DNA of 64,000 bases, from positions 111,464 through 175,463 of the forward strand of contig JAGYJI010000007.1 of the NCBI GenBank assembly GCA_018402295.1. The letters run 5' to 3'. The translations under genes were made by a program, and so were the position numbers. Shown here piece by piece: positions 11,385 through 21,484 of this stretch. Source of the stretch: Pontimonas sp. (GTDB lineage Bacteria > Actinomycetota > Actinomycetes > Actinomycetales > Microbacteriaceae). Within the stretch, counting starts at the first letter, position 1. Every line of letters starts with the position of its first letter. The notes under the pieces were generated by a model. That model had not been told where the DNA came from and made no database searches. It saw nothing but the letters and a program-made list of their open reading frames with translations.

Positions 11385-12164
11385 ATGTCCATGGAGCGCG
11401 ACGATCCTCGTCAGTATCACCTTGCTCTTGCCGAGGGCGATGTGGGGCGCTACGTGTTCCTGCCCGGAGATCCAGGCCGGTGTGAACTCATCGCCTCCTA
11501 CTTTGATGAGCCCCAGAAGGTTGCCTCACACAGGGAGTATGAGACCTGGTCTGGCTATCTGGAGGGCGAAAAGGTCTCCGTAACCTCGACCGGCATCGGC
11601 GGGCCATCGGCAGCCATTGCGATGGAGGAGTTAGTCGCCATCGGATCCGACACGTTTGTCAGGGTGGGAACTTCTGGTTCAATGCAGGAGCACATCAAGC
11701 CCGGTGACATTGCGGTGGTGTCGGCGGCAATCCGGGATGAGGGCACCAGCGTCCACTACTTGCCCCTTGAGTTTCCCGCCGTGGCGGATGTCGACCTGAC
11801 CCAGGCGCTGACCCAGGCCGCTCGGGGAATGGGCGCAACAGTCCACGTGGGGGTTTCACAATCCAAAGACTCCTTTTACGGCCAGCACTCACCGGGGCGA
11901 ATGCCTGTTGCAGGACGTTTGGCCGAGCGCTGGAGCGCATGGATGGGCGGCGGAGCAATCTGTTCTGAGATGGAAGCAGCCTCGCTTTATATTGTCGCCT
12001 CAGTCCTGCGCGTTCGTGCCAGTGGTCTCATGATGGTGATGGGCCACCCAGACCAGTCACCCATGACTCCCGACGAGTGGGAGGCTTCCAAAGTTGAGAA
12101 CCTTCTCCCGGTTGCCATTGAGGGTATGCGAGAGATCATCCGTCGAGATAAAGCCGCTAGCTAG
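11385..12164 (+). CDS. udp: Uridine phosphorylase
   Basis: A nucleoside phosphorylase of the NP-I family, splitting uridine with phosphate to uracil and ribose 1-phosphate in the salvage pathway. The 259-residue product has the phosphate loop FLPGDPGR, the uridine-phosphorylase-type STGIGGPSAAI, the GTSGSM segment and the ribose-binding SEMEAASLY. These fit Udp better than DeoD or MTAP, but substrate choice is inferred from motifs only. The ATG at 11385 follows GAAGGAGC at 11371-11378. Its 3' end overlaps that of the convergent mutY by 8 bases. Confidence 0.85.
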   Translation: MSMERDDPRQYHLALAEGDVGRYVFLPGDPGRCELIASYFDEPQKVASHREYETWSGYLEGEKVSVTSTGIGGPSAAIAMEELVAIGSDTFVRVGTSGSMQEHIKPGDIAVVSAAIRDEGTSVHYLPLEFPAVADVDLTQALTQAARGMGATVHVGVSQSKDSFYGQHSPGRMPVAGRLAERWSAWMGGGAICSEMEAASLYIVASVLRVRASGLMMVMGHPDQSPMTPDEWEASKVENLLPVAIEGMREIIRRDKAAS

Positions 12165-13025
12165 CCAGAGTGATGCCGTCCGCTTCGCGCACGGCTAGGC
12201 CGTCCTCGAGGAGGGATGCGAGCGCTCGTTCGTATTGGAGTCGGTCATTCCAGAGCGTGACCAGGAACGTTTCGGGTACCGGGATATCGCTGTGGCGAAG
12301 CTCGCGCAAAATGATTCCTCGCACCTGGCGATCGCTGCCCTCAAAACGCGCTTGCCGGGGAGCGGTAGTCCCCTCATACGCGGGGTATCCAGCTGCGCGC
12401 CATGCGCACGTGTCCCGAACTGGGCATTGCTCGCACAGGGGCTTTCGCGCGGTGCAGACCAGTGCTCCCAATTCCATCAGAGCCTTAGCTCCCTGGACCT
12501 GTAACTCCTCGGTCACCGGGGAGAGAACGCTCCACACCGCATCTCTGTCAGTCGCCATGCGGGGAGGCCCTGCTTCGCCCTGGCCGGCCACGGCTCGGGC
12601 GACAACCCGGCGGACGTTGGTATCCACCACAGGCTCGGGGATACCAAAGGCAAACGTGCGAATGGCTCGAGCTGTGTAGTCACCGATGCCTGGCAGGGCG
12701 AGCAATGCGTCCAGGTCGCGGGGGACTTCCCCCGCATGGTCGCGGCTGATGGCTGTGGCTGCCTGGTGCAGGCGCATAGCCCTTCTGGGGATAGCCCAGT
12801 CGACCCCAGGCGGTCACCGCGTCAGCCTGGGAGGAGCTTGCCAGGTCATCGGGCGTGGGCCATCGGTCCATCCATTCGTGCCAGATGGGCTCAACCCGTG
12901 CCACCGGCGTTTGTTGAAGCATCACCTCGGAGACCATCACACCCCAGGGCAGAGCAGGATTCTTCCCGCCAGGGCAGTGGGCGGTGGTGGAGCGCAAACC
13001 ACTCGGTGAGAGACGGGATATCCAC
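12157..13025 (-). CDS. mutY: A/G-specific adenine glycosylase MutY (two frameshifts)
   Basis: MutY removes adenine mispaired with 8-oxoguanine. In order it shows SLTEWFALHHRPLPWR at the N terminus, then PWGVMVSEVMLQQTPV with the catalytic Glu, the helix-hairpin-helix LPGIGDYTARAI with VDTNV containing the catalytic Asp, and the cluster ligands C-x6-C-x2-C-x5-C (CTARKPLCEQCPVRDTC). The frame shifts at about 12966-12968 (extra G in the coding strand) and 12787-12790 (extra C), each in a short homopolymer. The C-terminal NUDT1-like domain is short. The GTG start at 13025 is the best fit to homologues. Convergent with udp. Confidence 0.9.
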
Positions 13026-13084
13026 GGTGACACGGTATAGCCCTTGACTGGTGTTTTCACAGACGGGAGCCCTACTCTGAGGCC

Positions 13085-14569
13085 ATGAAGGTCTTGGTGA
13101 CGGGTGCTACCGGGTATGTCGGCGGTCGCCTGGTGCCCAAGCTCCTGGAGCAGGGCCACAAGGTTCGTGTTCTCGCCAGAGAGGCCCACCGCCTGGATGG
13201 TGTGCCCTGGCAGAGCGATGTGGAGATCATTCAGGGCGATCTGCAGGTGCGAGATGATGTCGCCCGGGCCGTGGACTCCATTGATGTCGTCTACTACCTC
13301 GTGCACTCGATGTCGAGCGCGGGGGATTTTGAAGAGATCGAGCGGAAAGTGGCCACCCTGGTTGCCGAGGAGTCACTCTCTGCAGGAGTGCAACGCATTG
13401 TGTACCTGGGCGGTTTGCATCCCGAAGGCCCCCTGTCCAGACACCTCGGCTCCCGGAAAGAGGTGGGCGATATTCTCCTTGCCTCGGGTGTTCCCACGAT
13501 TGCTCTGCAGGCCGGGGTCATCATCGGATCAGGGTCAGCAAGTTTTGAAATGATTCGCAACCTCACCGACATTTTGCCGGCGATGCCTGCTCCCAAGTGG
13601 GTTCGCAACCGCATCCAGCCCATCGCTATTCGGGATGTCCTGCACTATTTGGTCAAATCTGCTGAACTTCCCCCAACGCTCAATCGGGCTCTCGACATCG
13701 GGGGTCCCGACGTATTCCGTTACTGGCAGCTGATGAATGGTTATGCGGTGGTGGCCGGGTTGAAAGAGCGACTCATCATTGCGTTGCCGGTGCTCTCTCC
13801 CTGGTTGGCCTCCCAGTGGGTCAATCTGGTGACACCCATTCCCCGGAGCCTCGCCGTGCCCATCATTGAGTCTTTGCTGCACGATGCGGTGATGAAAAAC
13901 CATGACATCGACGACGTTATTCCGCCTCCCGCTGAGGGATTGATCGGATATCGCAAAGCCGTCGAGTTGGCGCTGGTTCGCATGCGCTCCGGTGAGGTGG
14001 AAACCTCCTGGCGCAACACCGAGGTGATTGGGGCTCCCTCCGATCCGCTCCCGAGCGACCCCGAGTGGGCAGGTCACAAGGTTTACACCGACTCCAGAGA
14101 GGTCACGGTGGACGCCCCCTCTGATGAGCTGTGGGCAGTGGTGGAGAGTATTGGCGGGGTGAACGGGTGGTACTCCCTGCCGGTCGCCTGGGCTGCCCGG
14201 GGGCTGCTCGACAAGATGGTGGGGGGAGTGGGTTTGCGCCGTGGGCGCCGTGACCCCAACAAACTCGTCACCGGTGATGCTCTCGATTTTTGGCGGGTGG
14301 AGAAAATTGAGCGAGGGGCTTTCTTGCGCCTTCGTGCCGAAATGAAGCTTCCGGGGTTGGCATGGCTGGAATTCACCGTCACACCGGTGAGCGATCAGAA
14401 GAGCACTCTGAGCCAGCGTGCAATCTTTTTCCCTCAGGGGCTTGGCGGACGGCTGTATTGGATGGCGGTGACGCCGCTGCACGGAATCGTCTTCGCGGGA
14501 ATGGCAAAGTCCATGGGGAAAACTGCGGAGCAGCGTTTTTCCGCCCGAGTATCGGCAACCACGGAATAG
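13085..14569 (+). CDS. NAD(P)-binding SDR-family protein with DUF2867 domain
   Basis: A 494-residue two-domain protein. The N-terminal half is an atypical short-chain dehydrogenase/NAD-dependent epimerase-like Rossmann fold, with GATGYVGGR at residues 7-15 and YYLVHSM after the fourth strand. The C-terminal half (from about residue 310) matches the DUF2867 pattern, with WRVEKIERGAFLRLRAEMKLPG and a terminal membrane-proximal WMAVTPLHGIVF. Such proteins are common in Actinobacteria and cyanobacteria. The substrate is unknown, and nothing in the context suggests one: mutY lies divergently upstream and a helicase downstream. Confidence 0.85.
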   Translation: MKVLVTGATGYVGGRLVPKLLEQGHKVRVLAREAHRLDGVPWQSDVEIIQGDLQVRDDVARAVDSIDVVYYLVHSMSSAGDFEEIERKVATLVAEESLSAGVQRIVYLGGLHPEGPLSRHLGSRKEVGDILLASGVPTIALQAGVIIGSGSASFEMIRNLTDILPAMPAPKWVRNRIQPIAIRDVLHYLVKSAELPPTLNRALDIGGPDVFRYWQLMNGYAVVAGLKERLIIALPVLSPWLASQWVNLVTPIPRSLAVPIIESLLHDAVMKNHDIDDVIPPPAEGLIGYRKAVELALVRMRSGEVETSWRNTEVIGAPSDPLPSDPEWAGHKVYTDSREVTVDAPSDELWAVVESIGGVNGWYSLPVAWAARGLLDKMVGGVGLRRGRRDPNKLVTGDALDFWRVEKIERGAFLRLRAEMKLPGLAWLEFTVTPVSDQKSTLSQRAIFFPQGLGGRLYWMAVTPLHGIVFAGMAKSMGKTAEQRFSARVSATTE

Positions 14570-14720
14570 GCGTTACACTGTAGGAGCACCTCGATCACTG
14601 AAACGGTTCACGTTCAGGTCTGATTGTTTGTGTCGGTCTCGCATCACGGGCGAGGCAGTGTGTGGTCACGGTGACGAGGTCTCCAGCTCCACATTTCCCT
14701 AGGTTGTTTCAAGGAGAAGA

Positions 14721-16862
14721 ATGGCCCAGACAGGCCCCTCACGCACCCGGTCGCGCCCCTCGGGCGCTAAAAAGGGACGGAAGAAGCCCATCGATGACGA
14801 GGGCATCATCCCGATTCTTGCGCGTGCTGTTCGGGAGGTTGAGTCGGCCGCTGGTCGCGGAAAAGTGACCGCCGGTAACCGCGTCAAGTTTCACGTCACC
14901 GCCTTGCTTGTGCGTGAAGAGCGCGCCAAGGCCAAGGAGGACCAGTCGCTCTCGGTCGCAGAACGCCAAGAAACGCTGAAACGCCTGGATGGCCTGGCAT
15001 CGATCATGGCGAAAACCGCGGCGAAGGACACCAGCTTGATTCAGCTCCTCGCGCCCGAGGCAAAAGTTTCCGAGGCTGCGAAGAAACTGCGCCGGGACTA
15101 CCTTGTTGCCTCAGGTCAAGAGCTCGCGCCGGATGACTTGATCATTGTGGATGAGGCACCGGAGGTGAGCCCCGAGACGGCCAAACAGGTTGTTCCCGCC
15201 TCAGTCCGGCAAGCCCAGTTGGCCAACCCGTTCATGGCCCCAGATTTTGCCGCCTATCAGAAGCCCCACGGTGCTGTGGAGGGCCGTCTCTTGAATTGGG
15301 AGCTGATGGAGCCACTGTTCCGATCGTTTGAGCAGGGGTCGGGGAGCGGTGTTGCCAGCATGGAGCTTCCGCCTGCTGCAAACCTGTCAACACCCGGTGG
15401 GTTGGACCTGATGGTCCACCAATCCGAGTTCGTCGAATCGGTTCGGGGCGGTCACAGAAGTTTCCTGCTCGCCGATGAGCCGGGCCTGGGCAAAACTGCG
15501 CAAGCTCTGATTGCTGCGGAAACGGCAGGAGCATTCCCGCTGCTGGTTGTGGTCCCCAACGTCGTGAAGACTAACTGGCTGCGAGAGGTGCATCAGTGGC
15601 TGCCCCAACGTCGCCCCACCGTTGTCCACGGGGACGGCATTGAGCTCAATGCGTTCAGCGATGTGTTCATCGTGAACTACGACATCCTCGATCGTCACGT
15701 GGGCTGGCTCTCCAAGTTTGATTTCCGGGGCATGGTGGTGGACGAGGCCCACTTCATCAAAAACAAAGAATCTCAACGCTCAAAATACGTTCAGGCCGTA
15801 GCCCGGACTATTCGGGCACGACTGCAACACCCCCTGATGATTGCTCTCACCGGAACGCCCCTGATCAACCAAATCGAAGATTTCCGCATGATTTGGCAGT
15901 TCCTGGGCTGGATTGATGACAAGAAGCCCTTGGGCGAACTGATGGTCAAGCTGGAAGCCACCGGCCTCACCCCCGCAGATCCGGGCTTTTTCACGGCCGC
16001 CAGAAAAGCTGTCATTTCGATGGGGATTGTCCGGCGGCGCAAGCAAGACGTTGCCAAAGATATTCCGGCCAGGCGGATTGCCGATATTCCGATTGAACTC
16101 GATAGCGAGGCGGCTCGCTCCATCATCGACGCCGAGCGAGCACTGGTTCAGAGGTTGCTGGTGCGCTATGACCGTGTCATCGCGGCTCGAGGTGACTCCG
16201 ACCGGAACGTCCTCGACGAGGATCTGGTCAGGCTGGTGTGTGCGTCAGAGATTGAAGAGACCAAGCAGGATGACTCGGGGGACAACGTCTTCACCCTGGT
16301 GCGAAAGATCGGGTCGGCAAAAGCGGTCATGGCCGCCGACTACACCGCGCAGTTGGCGAGAAACGTGGGCAAGGTCGTGTTCTTTGCCAAACACATCGAT
16401 GTGATGGACCAGGCGGAAAAGCACTTTGCCTCCGTAGGAATCAAGACCACGTCTATTCGGGGTGACCAAACCACCACGCAACGCCAGTCGGCAATCGACG
16501 CGTTCACCAACGACGACGACGTCCAGGTGATTGTCTGTTCGCTTCTTGCAGCCGGGGTGGGGGTCAACCTCCAGGCGGCATCAAACGTGGTGCTGGCGGA
16601 ACTCTCCTGGACCAGCGCGGAGCAAACCCAAGCCATCGATCGAGTTCACCGCATCGGCCAGGAACTCCCGGTGACAGCGTGGCGGATTGTGGCGGCCCAA
16701 ACCGTGGACCAAAGGATTGCGGAACTTATTGACCAGAAGTCCAGCCTGTCGGCCCGAGCACTCGATGGCCAGGAGACCGAAGCCGGCGTGGAGGGAACTA
16801 TGCAGGTAGCTGCCCTGATTGCTCTGCTCCGGGCTGAGCTGGAAACCCGTCAGTCTTCATAA
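14721..16862 (+). CDS. SNF2-family DEAD/DEAH-box ATPase
   Basis: A 713-residue SNF2-type double-stranded DNA translocase. Helicase motifs in order are ADEPGLGKTAQ (motif I, about residue 255), VDEAH (II), LTGTPL (III), and in the second RecA lobe LLAAGVGVNLQAA (V) and QAIDRVHRIGQ (VI). Residues 1-190 are a basic, charged extension of unknown role, starting with a Lys/Arg-rich tail. The start is ATG 14721 behind AAGGAGAAG. It is a single-gene unit resembling SMARCAL1/HepA-like remodellers frequent in Microbacteriaceae genomes. I see no methylase, nuclease or other partner that would make it a defence locus. Confidence 0.88.
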   Translation: MAQTGPSRTRSRPSGAKKGRKKPIDDEGIIPILARAVREVESAAGRGKVTAGNRVKFHVTALLVREERAKAKEDQSLSVAERQETLKRLDGLASIMAKTAAKDTSLIQLLAPEAKVSEAAKKLRRDYLVASGQELAPDDLIIVDEAPEVSPETAKQVVPASVRQAQLANPFMAPDFAAYQKPHGAVEGRLLNWELMEPLFRSFEQGSGSGVASMELPPAANLSTPGGLDLMVHQSEFVESVRGGHRSFLLADEPGLGKTAQALIAAETAGAFPLLVVVPNVVKTNWLREVHQWLPQRRPTVVHGDGIELNAFSDVFIVNYDILDRHVGWLSKFDFRGMVVDEAHFIKNKESQRSKYVQAVARTIRARLQHPLMIALTGTPLINQIEDFRMIWQFLGWIDDKKPLGELMVKLEATGLTPADPGFFTAARKAVISMGIVRRRKQDVAKDIPARRIADIPIELDSEAARSIIDAERALVQRLLVRYDRVIAARGDSDRNVLDEDLVRLVCASEIEETKQDDSGDNVFTLVRKIGSAKAVMAADYTAQLARNVGKVVFFAKHIDVMDQAEKHFASVGIKTTSIRGDQTTTQRQSAIDAFTNDDDVQVIVCSLLAAGVGVNLQAASNVVLAELSWTSAEQTQAIDRVHRIGQELPVTAWRIVAAQTVDQRIAELIDQKSSLSARALDGQETEAGVEGTMQVAALIALLRAELETRQSS

Positions 16863-17047
16863 CGCATGCCACAGGGGCAGAGCCACTGCGGCATATTGCC
16901 CTCTTGCGGAACTCCTCCCAGGGCAATCTGACCCAGCCGTGACGCCAGTGTCATTTCAGCACTCGCATCACCGTAAATAATCGGTCGAGCAGCTCTCTCG
17001 TTGCAGCTCGGACACGGCGGGGGTGTGTCCTCAAAAAGTCTGGTCAT
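16850..17047 (-). CDS. Small zinc-ribbon protein, unknown function
   Basis: A 65-residue protein with two cysteine pairs, CPSC (about residues 12-15) and CPCG near the C terminus, suggesting one structural zinc site. The ATG at 17047 is preceded on its strand by GGAGGACAGC, an ideal ribosome binding site; longer in-frame starts lack one. Its 3' end overlaps the 3' end of the SNF2 gene by 13 bases in convergent orientation. I do not recognise a characterised family. Confidence 0.65.
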   Translation of the reverse strand: MTRLFEDTPPPCPSCNERAARPIIYGDASAEMTLASRLGQIALGGVPQEGNMPQWLCPCGMRYED

Positions 17048-17119
17048 GCTGTCCTCCGGCCTGGAGCGTGGATAGTCAGACGATGCCACCCACCACTGAC
17101 ACGGGATAGCCTGAGGGCC

Positions 17120-17608
17120 ATGTTTGAGGTCTCCGTGGTCTATATCCTCCGACCGGGGTTAGACGGGGACGAGGTTCTGTTGGGGGAAAAACTCACGGGA
17201 CTTGGGGCAGGCAAAGTTGTCGGACCCGGCGGTAAGCAGGAGCCCGGTGAAACTCCCGTGGAGACAGCGGTGCGTGAAGTCCGTGAAGAGGTGGGGCTCA
17301 CTCTGGCTCGGGAGAACCTGGTCCCCCTTGCGCGCATCACCTATCCCTTCGTGGGGCGACCCGAGCTCTCTCAGCGTTCCCACGCCTTTATCGTGCGGGA
17401 CTGGAGCGGGGAGCTTCGCGCGAGCGACGAGATAGCCCCCACCTGGTGGGCTATTCGCCAGCTGCCGGTGGATCGAATGTGGTCAGATGCGGCCCTGTGG
17501 TTACCGCGGGCACTGGTCGGTGAGTTCGTGGAGGCAACGTTTGAGATTGGCGAGGCTGATCAGGTGCTGTCCCAGCAGATGGTGTGGACGGCGCGGGAAA
17601 GCGTTTAG
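17120..17608 (+). CDS. Nudix hydrolase, MutT/MTH1-like
   Basis: A 162-residue Nudix protein with a perfect Nudix box between Gly38 and Leu60 (GGKQEPGE then REVREEVGL). The family hydrolyses nucleoside diphosphates linked to other moieties. The compact single-domain form and the WSDAALWLP tail recall oxidised-dNTP pyrophosphatases that clean the nucleotide pool, which would complement the nearby mutY. Substrate is inferred. Convergent with the nuclease gene, overlapping it by 4 bases. Confidence 0.85.
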   Translation: MFEVSVVYILRPGLDGDEVLLGEKLTGLGAGKVVGPGGKQEPGETPVETAVREVREEVGLTLARENLVPLARITYPFVGRPELSQRSHAFIVRDWSGELRASDEIAPTWWAIRQLPVDRMWSDAALWLPRALVGEFVEATFEIGEADQVLSQQMVWTARESV

Positions 17609-19261
17609 CTGCCACGTGCAGTGGTGATTAGCCAGTCTCGGAGGGCCCTGGTGGAGAGACAATCAATCCGGTTGTAGTGCAGGATGCTGTCTTTGAGTAG
17701 CGTCGCGGCCTCAGTATCGCCCTGGGTGCGAGCGAGCTGGTAGTCAGAAAACGCGACCACCGATTCACCCCCACCCGCAATTCCCGTTCTGGTGTCCGGG
17801 TCGAAATAGAGCGCTTCCAGAGATTTCAGGCCGTAACTGGGCAGTCCGATGGTGAGGCTTTTCGTGACAACCGGGTAGAGGTCGACCAGGCGCTGATTCA
17901 GGAGCGCCTGGAGAGTGGGGGAGTCGATCCGGTGGCGCTTCGCCATCGCCTTCAAGCGGGTGCGCTCATACGCGGCGTAGTGGTACACGTGCATGTCCGG
18001 AAAATCACGGAATCTGGCCTCCAGAAGCTCAAGAAAGGATTCGAATACCTCCCGTTCTTCGTCGAAGCTTTCGGCCCAAAGCGGCAGGAAGGACGTGTCA
18101 GGTCCCTCCAGATTGAGGTTCTCGCCCCAGAGACCAAAAAGATATTCGATGCCAAACCAGACCGAATCCTCTCCCGGGGAGAGCGAGCCGAGCGCGCTGC
18201 CATCTGAGGCAAACTCCTGGTGGGTGGGGTCTCCCTCGAAATCAAAGAAAATATCACCGGGACTGGGAGCGGGGATGTTCTCGAGTATCCCTCGGGAGCG
18301 CACTTCCCAGGCGGGTCTTCCCTCAGGGTTGTCCTGTGTGGCGACCTGGAAGCGCGCCTGCAGGTGAAGATCCTCCAGAGTGTCACGCCCGATACCGGGA
18401 ATCGCGTCGACGCGCTTCTTCCCTGGATGCCTGGGCAAAATCGCGCAGGGTGCCAAACCCGCCGGTCACAATTTTGTCTCGTTGTGTCTTCCGGATTCCG
18501 GCAATCTGGAACAGATCATCCTGCAGAGCTATCTGCTCGCTGCAGGCAGGGCACTTCTTGTTTCCACACGGCTGATAAACCTCGTCTCCCCAGGCAAGGG
18601 GGTGGGAATCTGCCACTCGGTGCTCAATAAGCGCCATCACCTCTGCTCGCATCGCGCGGTAGGGCTGAATCAAGTCTTCGATTTCGTGGACACTGTGGGT
18701 GCCATCTCCCAGGATGATCCGGACAGTGGGGGCAAGAGGAACACCGAGGCGCTCCAGCTGGTCTGCATACGCAGCGAGCTGAATCAGGGCGTGATCCTTT
18801 GCGCGCCTGGCTAACTTAGAGTCCCAGATCTCCCACACCTCGCCCTCCCTCACGATGAAGTCAGCAAAGCCTTGAAAGCCGATGGGGAGAGGAGCATCAG
18901 GAAGCACGTCTTCATACAGAGTTGCCTGAAAGAGAGCGCCTGCGTCCGAGGACAACGCCTCGAGGGTCTCCTGCCGGGCCTGGGTGATGGTGTCACGCCA
19001 GGCGGTGGCGTTGTGGGGGTCGGCGGGTTCGTAGCTGAGTTCCACGACACTCATCTGAGAGGTGAGGACCTCGAGCGTTCGGGCTTCGTGCTCGAGTCCC
19101 AACCGGGCCACTAAATCCATCATCGGGTCCGTGATGTCGGGGACTCTGACACCTTTGCCGAGCTTCTCATCGGCAACGCGCGCAAGCCTCCACGGGCAGG
19201 ACTGAAAGACGGCAAGGTCACTTGCCGACATCACCCACGAACCATCACCGAGGCGCTGCAT
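17605..19261 (-). CDS. TM0106-family RecB-like nuclease (one frameshift)
   Basis: A putative PD-(D/E)XK nuclease of the TM0106 type. The N-terminal half has WEIWDSKLARRAKDHALIQL (D...DxK core and QxxxY-like helix, QLAAYADQLE). It is followed by a four-cysteine-like segment (CGNKKCPACSEQ). After the frameshift comes a KKRVDAIPGIG hairpin and an RNase H-like domain with FFDFEGDP, VYHYAAYE and YNRIDCLSTRAL. The shift is at 18421-18423, where one extra G separates ASR from KKRVD. The repaired length is about 552 residues. Many actinobacterial homologues continue into a C-terminal helicase; here the gene stops before it. Confidence 0.82.
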
Positions 19262-19296
19262 GGCCCACAGCCTAAGTCAGAGCGGTGACGCTGGGG

Positions 19297-19557
19297 CTAG
19301 ATCATCTCCAGCTCGGTCAGTTTGCTGTTCAACAGCGGGTTACTGGGTTCGGTGAGGACGGAGCCATCGGGGAACAGGAGCACCGGAATGTTGGGGCGAC
19401 CGCTGAGCTCGATGGCTTTTGCCTTGTCCTCTTCGCTGGCGTCCACGTCGTGGTAGGTGAAGTCCACTCCGTAGTGCTCAAGCAACGCTCTGGCGCGGAC
19501 ACAATCTCCGCACCATGCAGCTCCATAAAACTCGACTGACTTGGATTCTTCCGACAT
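19297..19557 (-). CDS. Glutaredoxin-like (mycoredoxin-type) protein
   Basis: An 86-residue thioredoxin-fold protein with the dithiol motif WCGDC near residues 15-19, the cis-proline segment NIPVLLFPDG and a C-terminal helix. Its size and motif position match mycoredoxin/NrdH-like glutaredoxins that reduce mycothiol mixed disulfides or ribonucleotide reductase in Actinobacteria. A CGDC centre is unusual compared with CGYC or CVQC, so the partner is uncertain. ATG 19557 has GAGAGG upstream on its strand. Confidence 0.82.
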   Translation of the reverse strand: MSEESKSVEFYGAAWCGDCVRARALLEHYGVDFTYHDVDASEEDKAKAIELSGRPNIPVLLFPDGSVLTEPSNPLLNSKLTELEMI

Positions 19558-19678
19558 GGTGGTGCCTCTCTGTGGTGATTCAGATAGTTAAGCCTAACGA
19601 TTCGTCGGGTTAACCTGTGACCTCCTAAACTCGGGACGGAGGAGATTTATTCCCTCCGTCACCGAAGGGGGTGCACGC

Positions 19679-21220
19679 GTGGTCCACACCACCGGTCCTG
19701 GTCCATCTCTTCAGGAAGGACCCGACGGCGAAGCGCGCTATCGCCTGGTCCCCGGTGAGGATGCAGCCGGTGTCCCTATGCGCACCGAAAAAGACTCCCT
19801 CGGCGAGCTCGATGTTCCCGCCGACGCGTATTGGGGTATTCACACCGCCAGGGCACTGGTGAACTTTCCCATCACCCGGCGAGCAATTTCTAACTACCCG
19901 GACCTGATTCGAGGCATTGCCCGGGTGAAGCAGGCTGCCGCGCGAGCCAACCGAGAGATCGGTGCGCTCTCGGCGGAGAAAGCCGACATCATCGATCAGG
20001 TTTGTGAAGAGCTCTGGTCCGGGGCGCTCCACGACCAGTTTGTGTTGGGCGCCGTGCAGGGCGGGGCGGGAACCTCGACCAACATGTGCGCCAACGAGGT
20101 GATTGCTAATCGAGGCCTGGAACTGATGGGGCATCAGAAGGGGGAGTACGAACACCTTCACCCGATTGATGATGTCAACCGATCACAGTCCACCAATGAC
20201 GTCTATCCCACCGCCATCAAGCTGGGCATGGTTCTGGGGGTCCAGCGTCTTTTTGCAGAGCACAAACTCTTAGCGGAGTCGTTTGCGGATAAGGGGCGGG
20301 AATTTCAAACCATTCTCAAAGTGGGGCGCACTCAGCTGCAGGATGCGGTCCCGATGACTCTGGGACAAGAGTTTGGTGGTTTTGCCACCACACTGCGCGA
20401 AGACCACGACCGCATCAAGGAGACCATCCCGTTCCTCTGTGAAATAAACCTGGGTGCAACGGCTATTGGCACCGGTATCACGGCGGATCCGAGATACCCG
20501 GAGGCGGTGCGTGCTCACCTCGCAGAGTTGACCGGTCTCGACATGAGAACGGCACCAGACCTGATTGAGGCCACCAGTGACGCCGGAGTGTTCATGACAC
20601 TCTCGGGAACCCTCAAGCGCGCCGCCGTGAAGCTCTCCAAAATCTGCAATGACCTCCGGCTGCTCTCCAGCGGTCCGCAAGCAGGTTTTGGCGAAATTAA
20701 TCTTCCGGCCCGCCAGGCAGGGTCGTCGATTATGCCCGGGAAAGTGAACCCGGTCATTCCCGAGGTGGTGAACCAGGTGGCCTTTGCCATCATCGGCTCA
20801 GATGCCACCGTGACCGCGGCCGCGGAGGGTGGGCAACTGCAGTTGAATGCGTTCGAGCCCATCATCGCCTCCTCGATCCTGCAGTCGGTGGTCTGGCTGA
20901 CCAACGCATGCAAGACACTGCGGATCAACTGCGTGGAGGGCATTACAGCGAATGAAGAACGCCTGCATCAGCAAGTGGAGGCCAGCGTGGGAGTGGTGAC
21001 CGCTCTCACCCCCTACATCGGATACCAGAAAGCTGCGGCGATTGCGTATGAGGCGCTTGCCGGTGGGGGAACAGTGCGCGAACTCGTCATTGCTCAGGGA
21101 TTGATGGACGCTGATGAGGTGGAGAAGGTGTTATCGCCGGAGCGCTTGAGCGGACTCACGCTCGGAACGGGGCTCATCACGTTGCCGCCGGTCGCCATTG
21201 AGCCAGAAGAAGCTAGTTAA
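19679..21220 (+). CDS. aspA: Aspartate ammonia-lyase
   Basis: Aspartase deaminates L-aspartate to fumarate and ammonia. The 513-residue protein has the superfamily signature GSSIMPGKVNP with the catalytic loop serine, plus GAGTSTNMCANEV, HPIDDVNRSQSTND and GRTQLQDAVPMTLGQE, which distinguish aspartase/fumarase from other lyases. An aspartase rather than class II fumarase is favoured by GEYEHLHPIDDVN. The GTG at 19679 gives an extra N-terminal segment of about 33 residues; homologues start near ATG 19778 (MRTEKDSLGEL), so the true start is open. Confidence 0.88.
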   Translation: MVHTTGPGPSLQEGPDGEARYRLVPGEDAAGVPMRTEKDSLGELDVPADAYWGIHTARALVNFPITRRAISNYPDLIRGIARVKQAAARANREIGALSAEKADIIDQVCEELWSGALHDQFVLGAVQGGAGTSTNMCANEVIANRGLELMGHQKGEYEHLHPIDDVNRSQSTNDVYPTAIKLGMVLGVQRLFAEHKLLAESFADKGREFQTILKVGRTQLQDAVPMTLGQEFGGFATTLREDHDRIKETIPFLCEINLGATAIGTGITADPRYPEAVRAHLAELTGLDMRTAPDLIEATSDAGVFMTLSGTLKRAAVKLSKICNDLRLLSSGPQAGFGEINLPARQAGSSIMPGKVNPVIPEVVNQVAFAIIGSDATVTAAAEGGQLQLNAFEPIIASSILQSVVWLTNACKTLRINCVEGITANEERLHQQVEASVGVVTALTPYIGYQKAAAIAYEALAGGGTVRELVIAQGLMDADEVEKVLSPERLSGLTLGTGLITLPPVAIEPEEAS

Positions 21221-21484
21221 GAACCTCGCCGCCCAGGGCGGGGCTTGGCCTCCGGCGCATCTGAGCGGCGAGTAACTTGTTCCTAGAGTGGCAAAAAAAG
21301 ACTGCGTTGGTCAATCCCTCCTTGATTACGGGTTGATAACGGCTTGGAGGCCTGGTGAGGGCCCTCTGGCTTCCGCCAGGCGGGGTCATGAGCTAGAGTC
21401 GAAGATTGTGCCGTGTAACGGCCGCGGAAAGTAGAGCTTCATCACCGGATGGGGCGCCGCGCAGCGAGACGAAGGAGAGCTGAC

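Noticed and set aside
14721..17047. SNF2 helicase plus small zinc-ribbon gene as a defence system
   Set aside because: The helicase is of a common chromosomal type, the ribbon gene is on the other strand, and there is no nuclease, methylase or phospholipase partner.
21225..21272. Stem CTCGCCGC / GCGGCGAG after aspA as a terminator
   Set aside because: Only 8 base pairs with a 32-base loop and no T tract; too weak to list as a feature.
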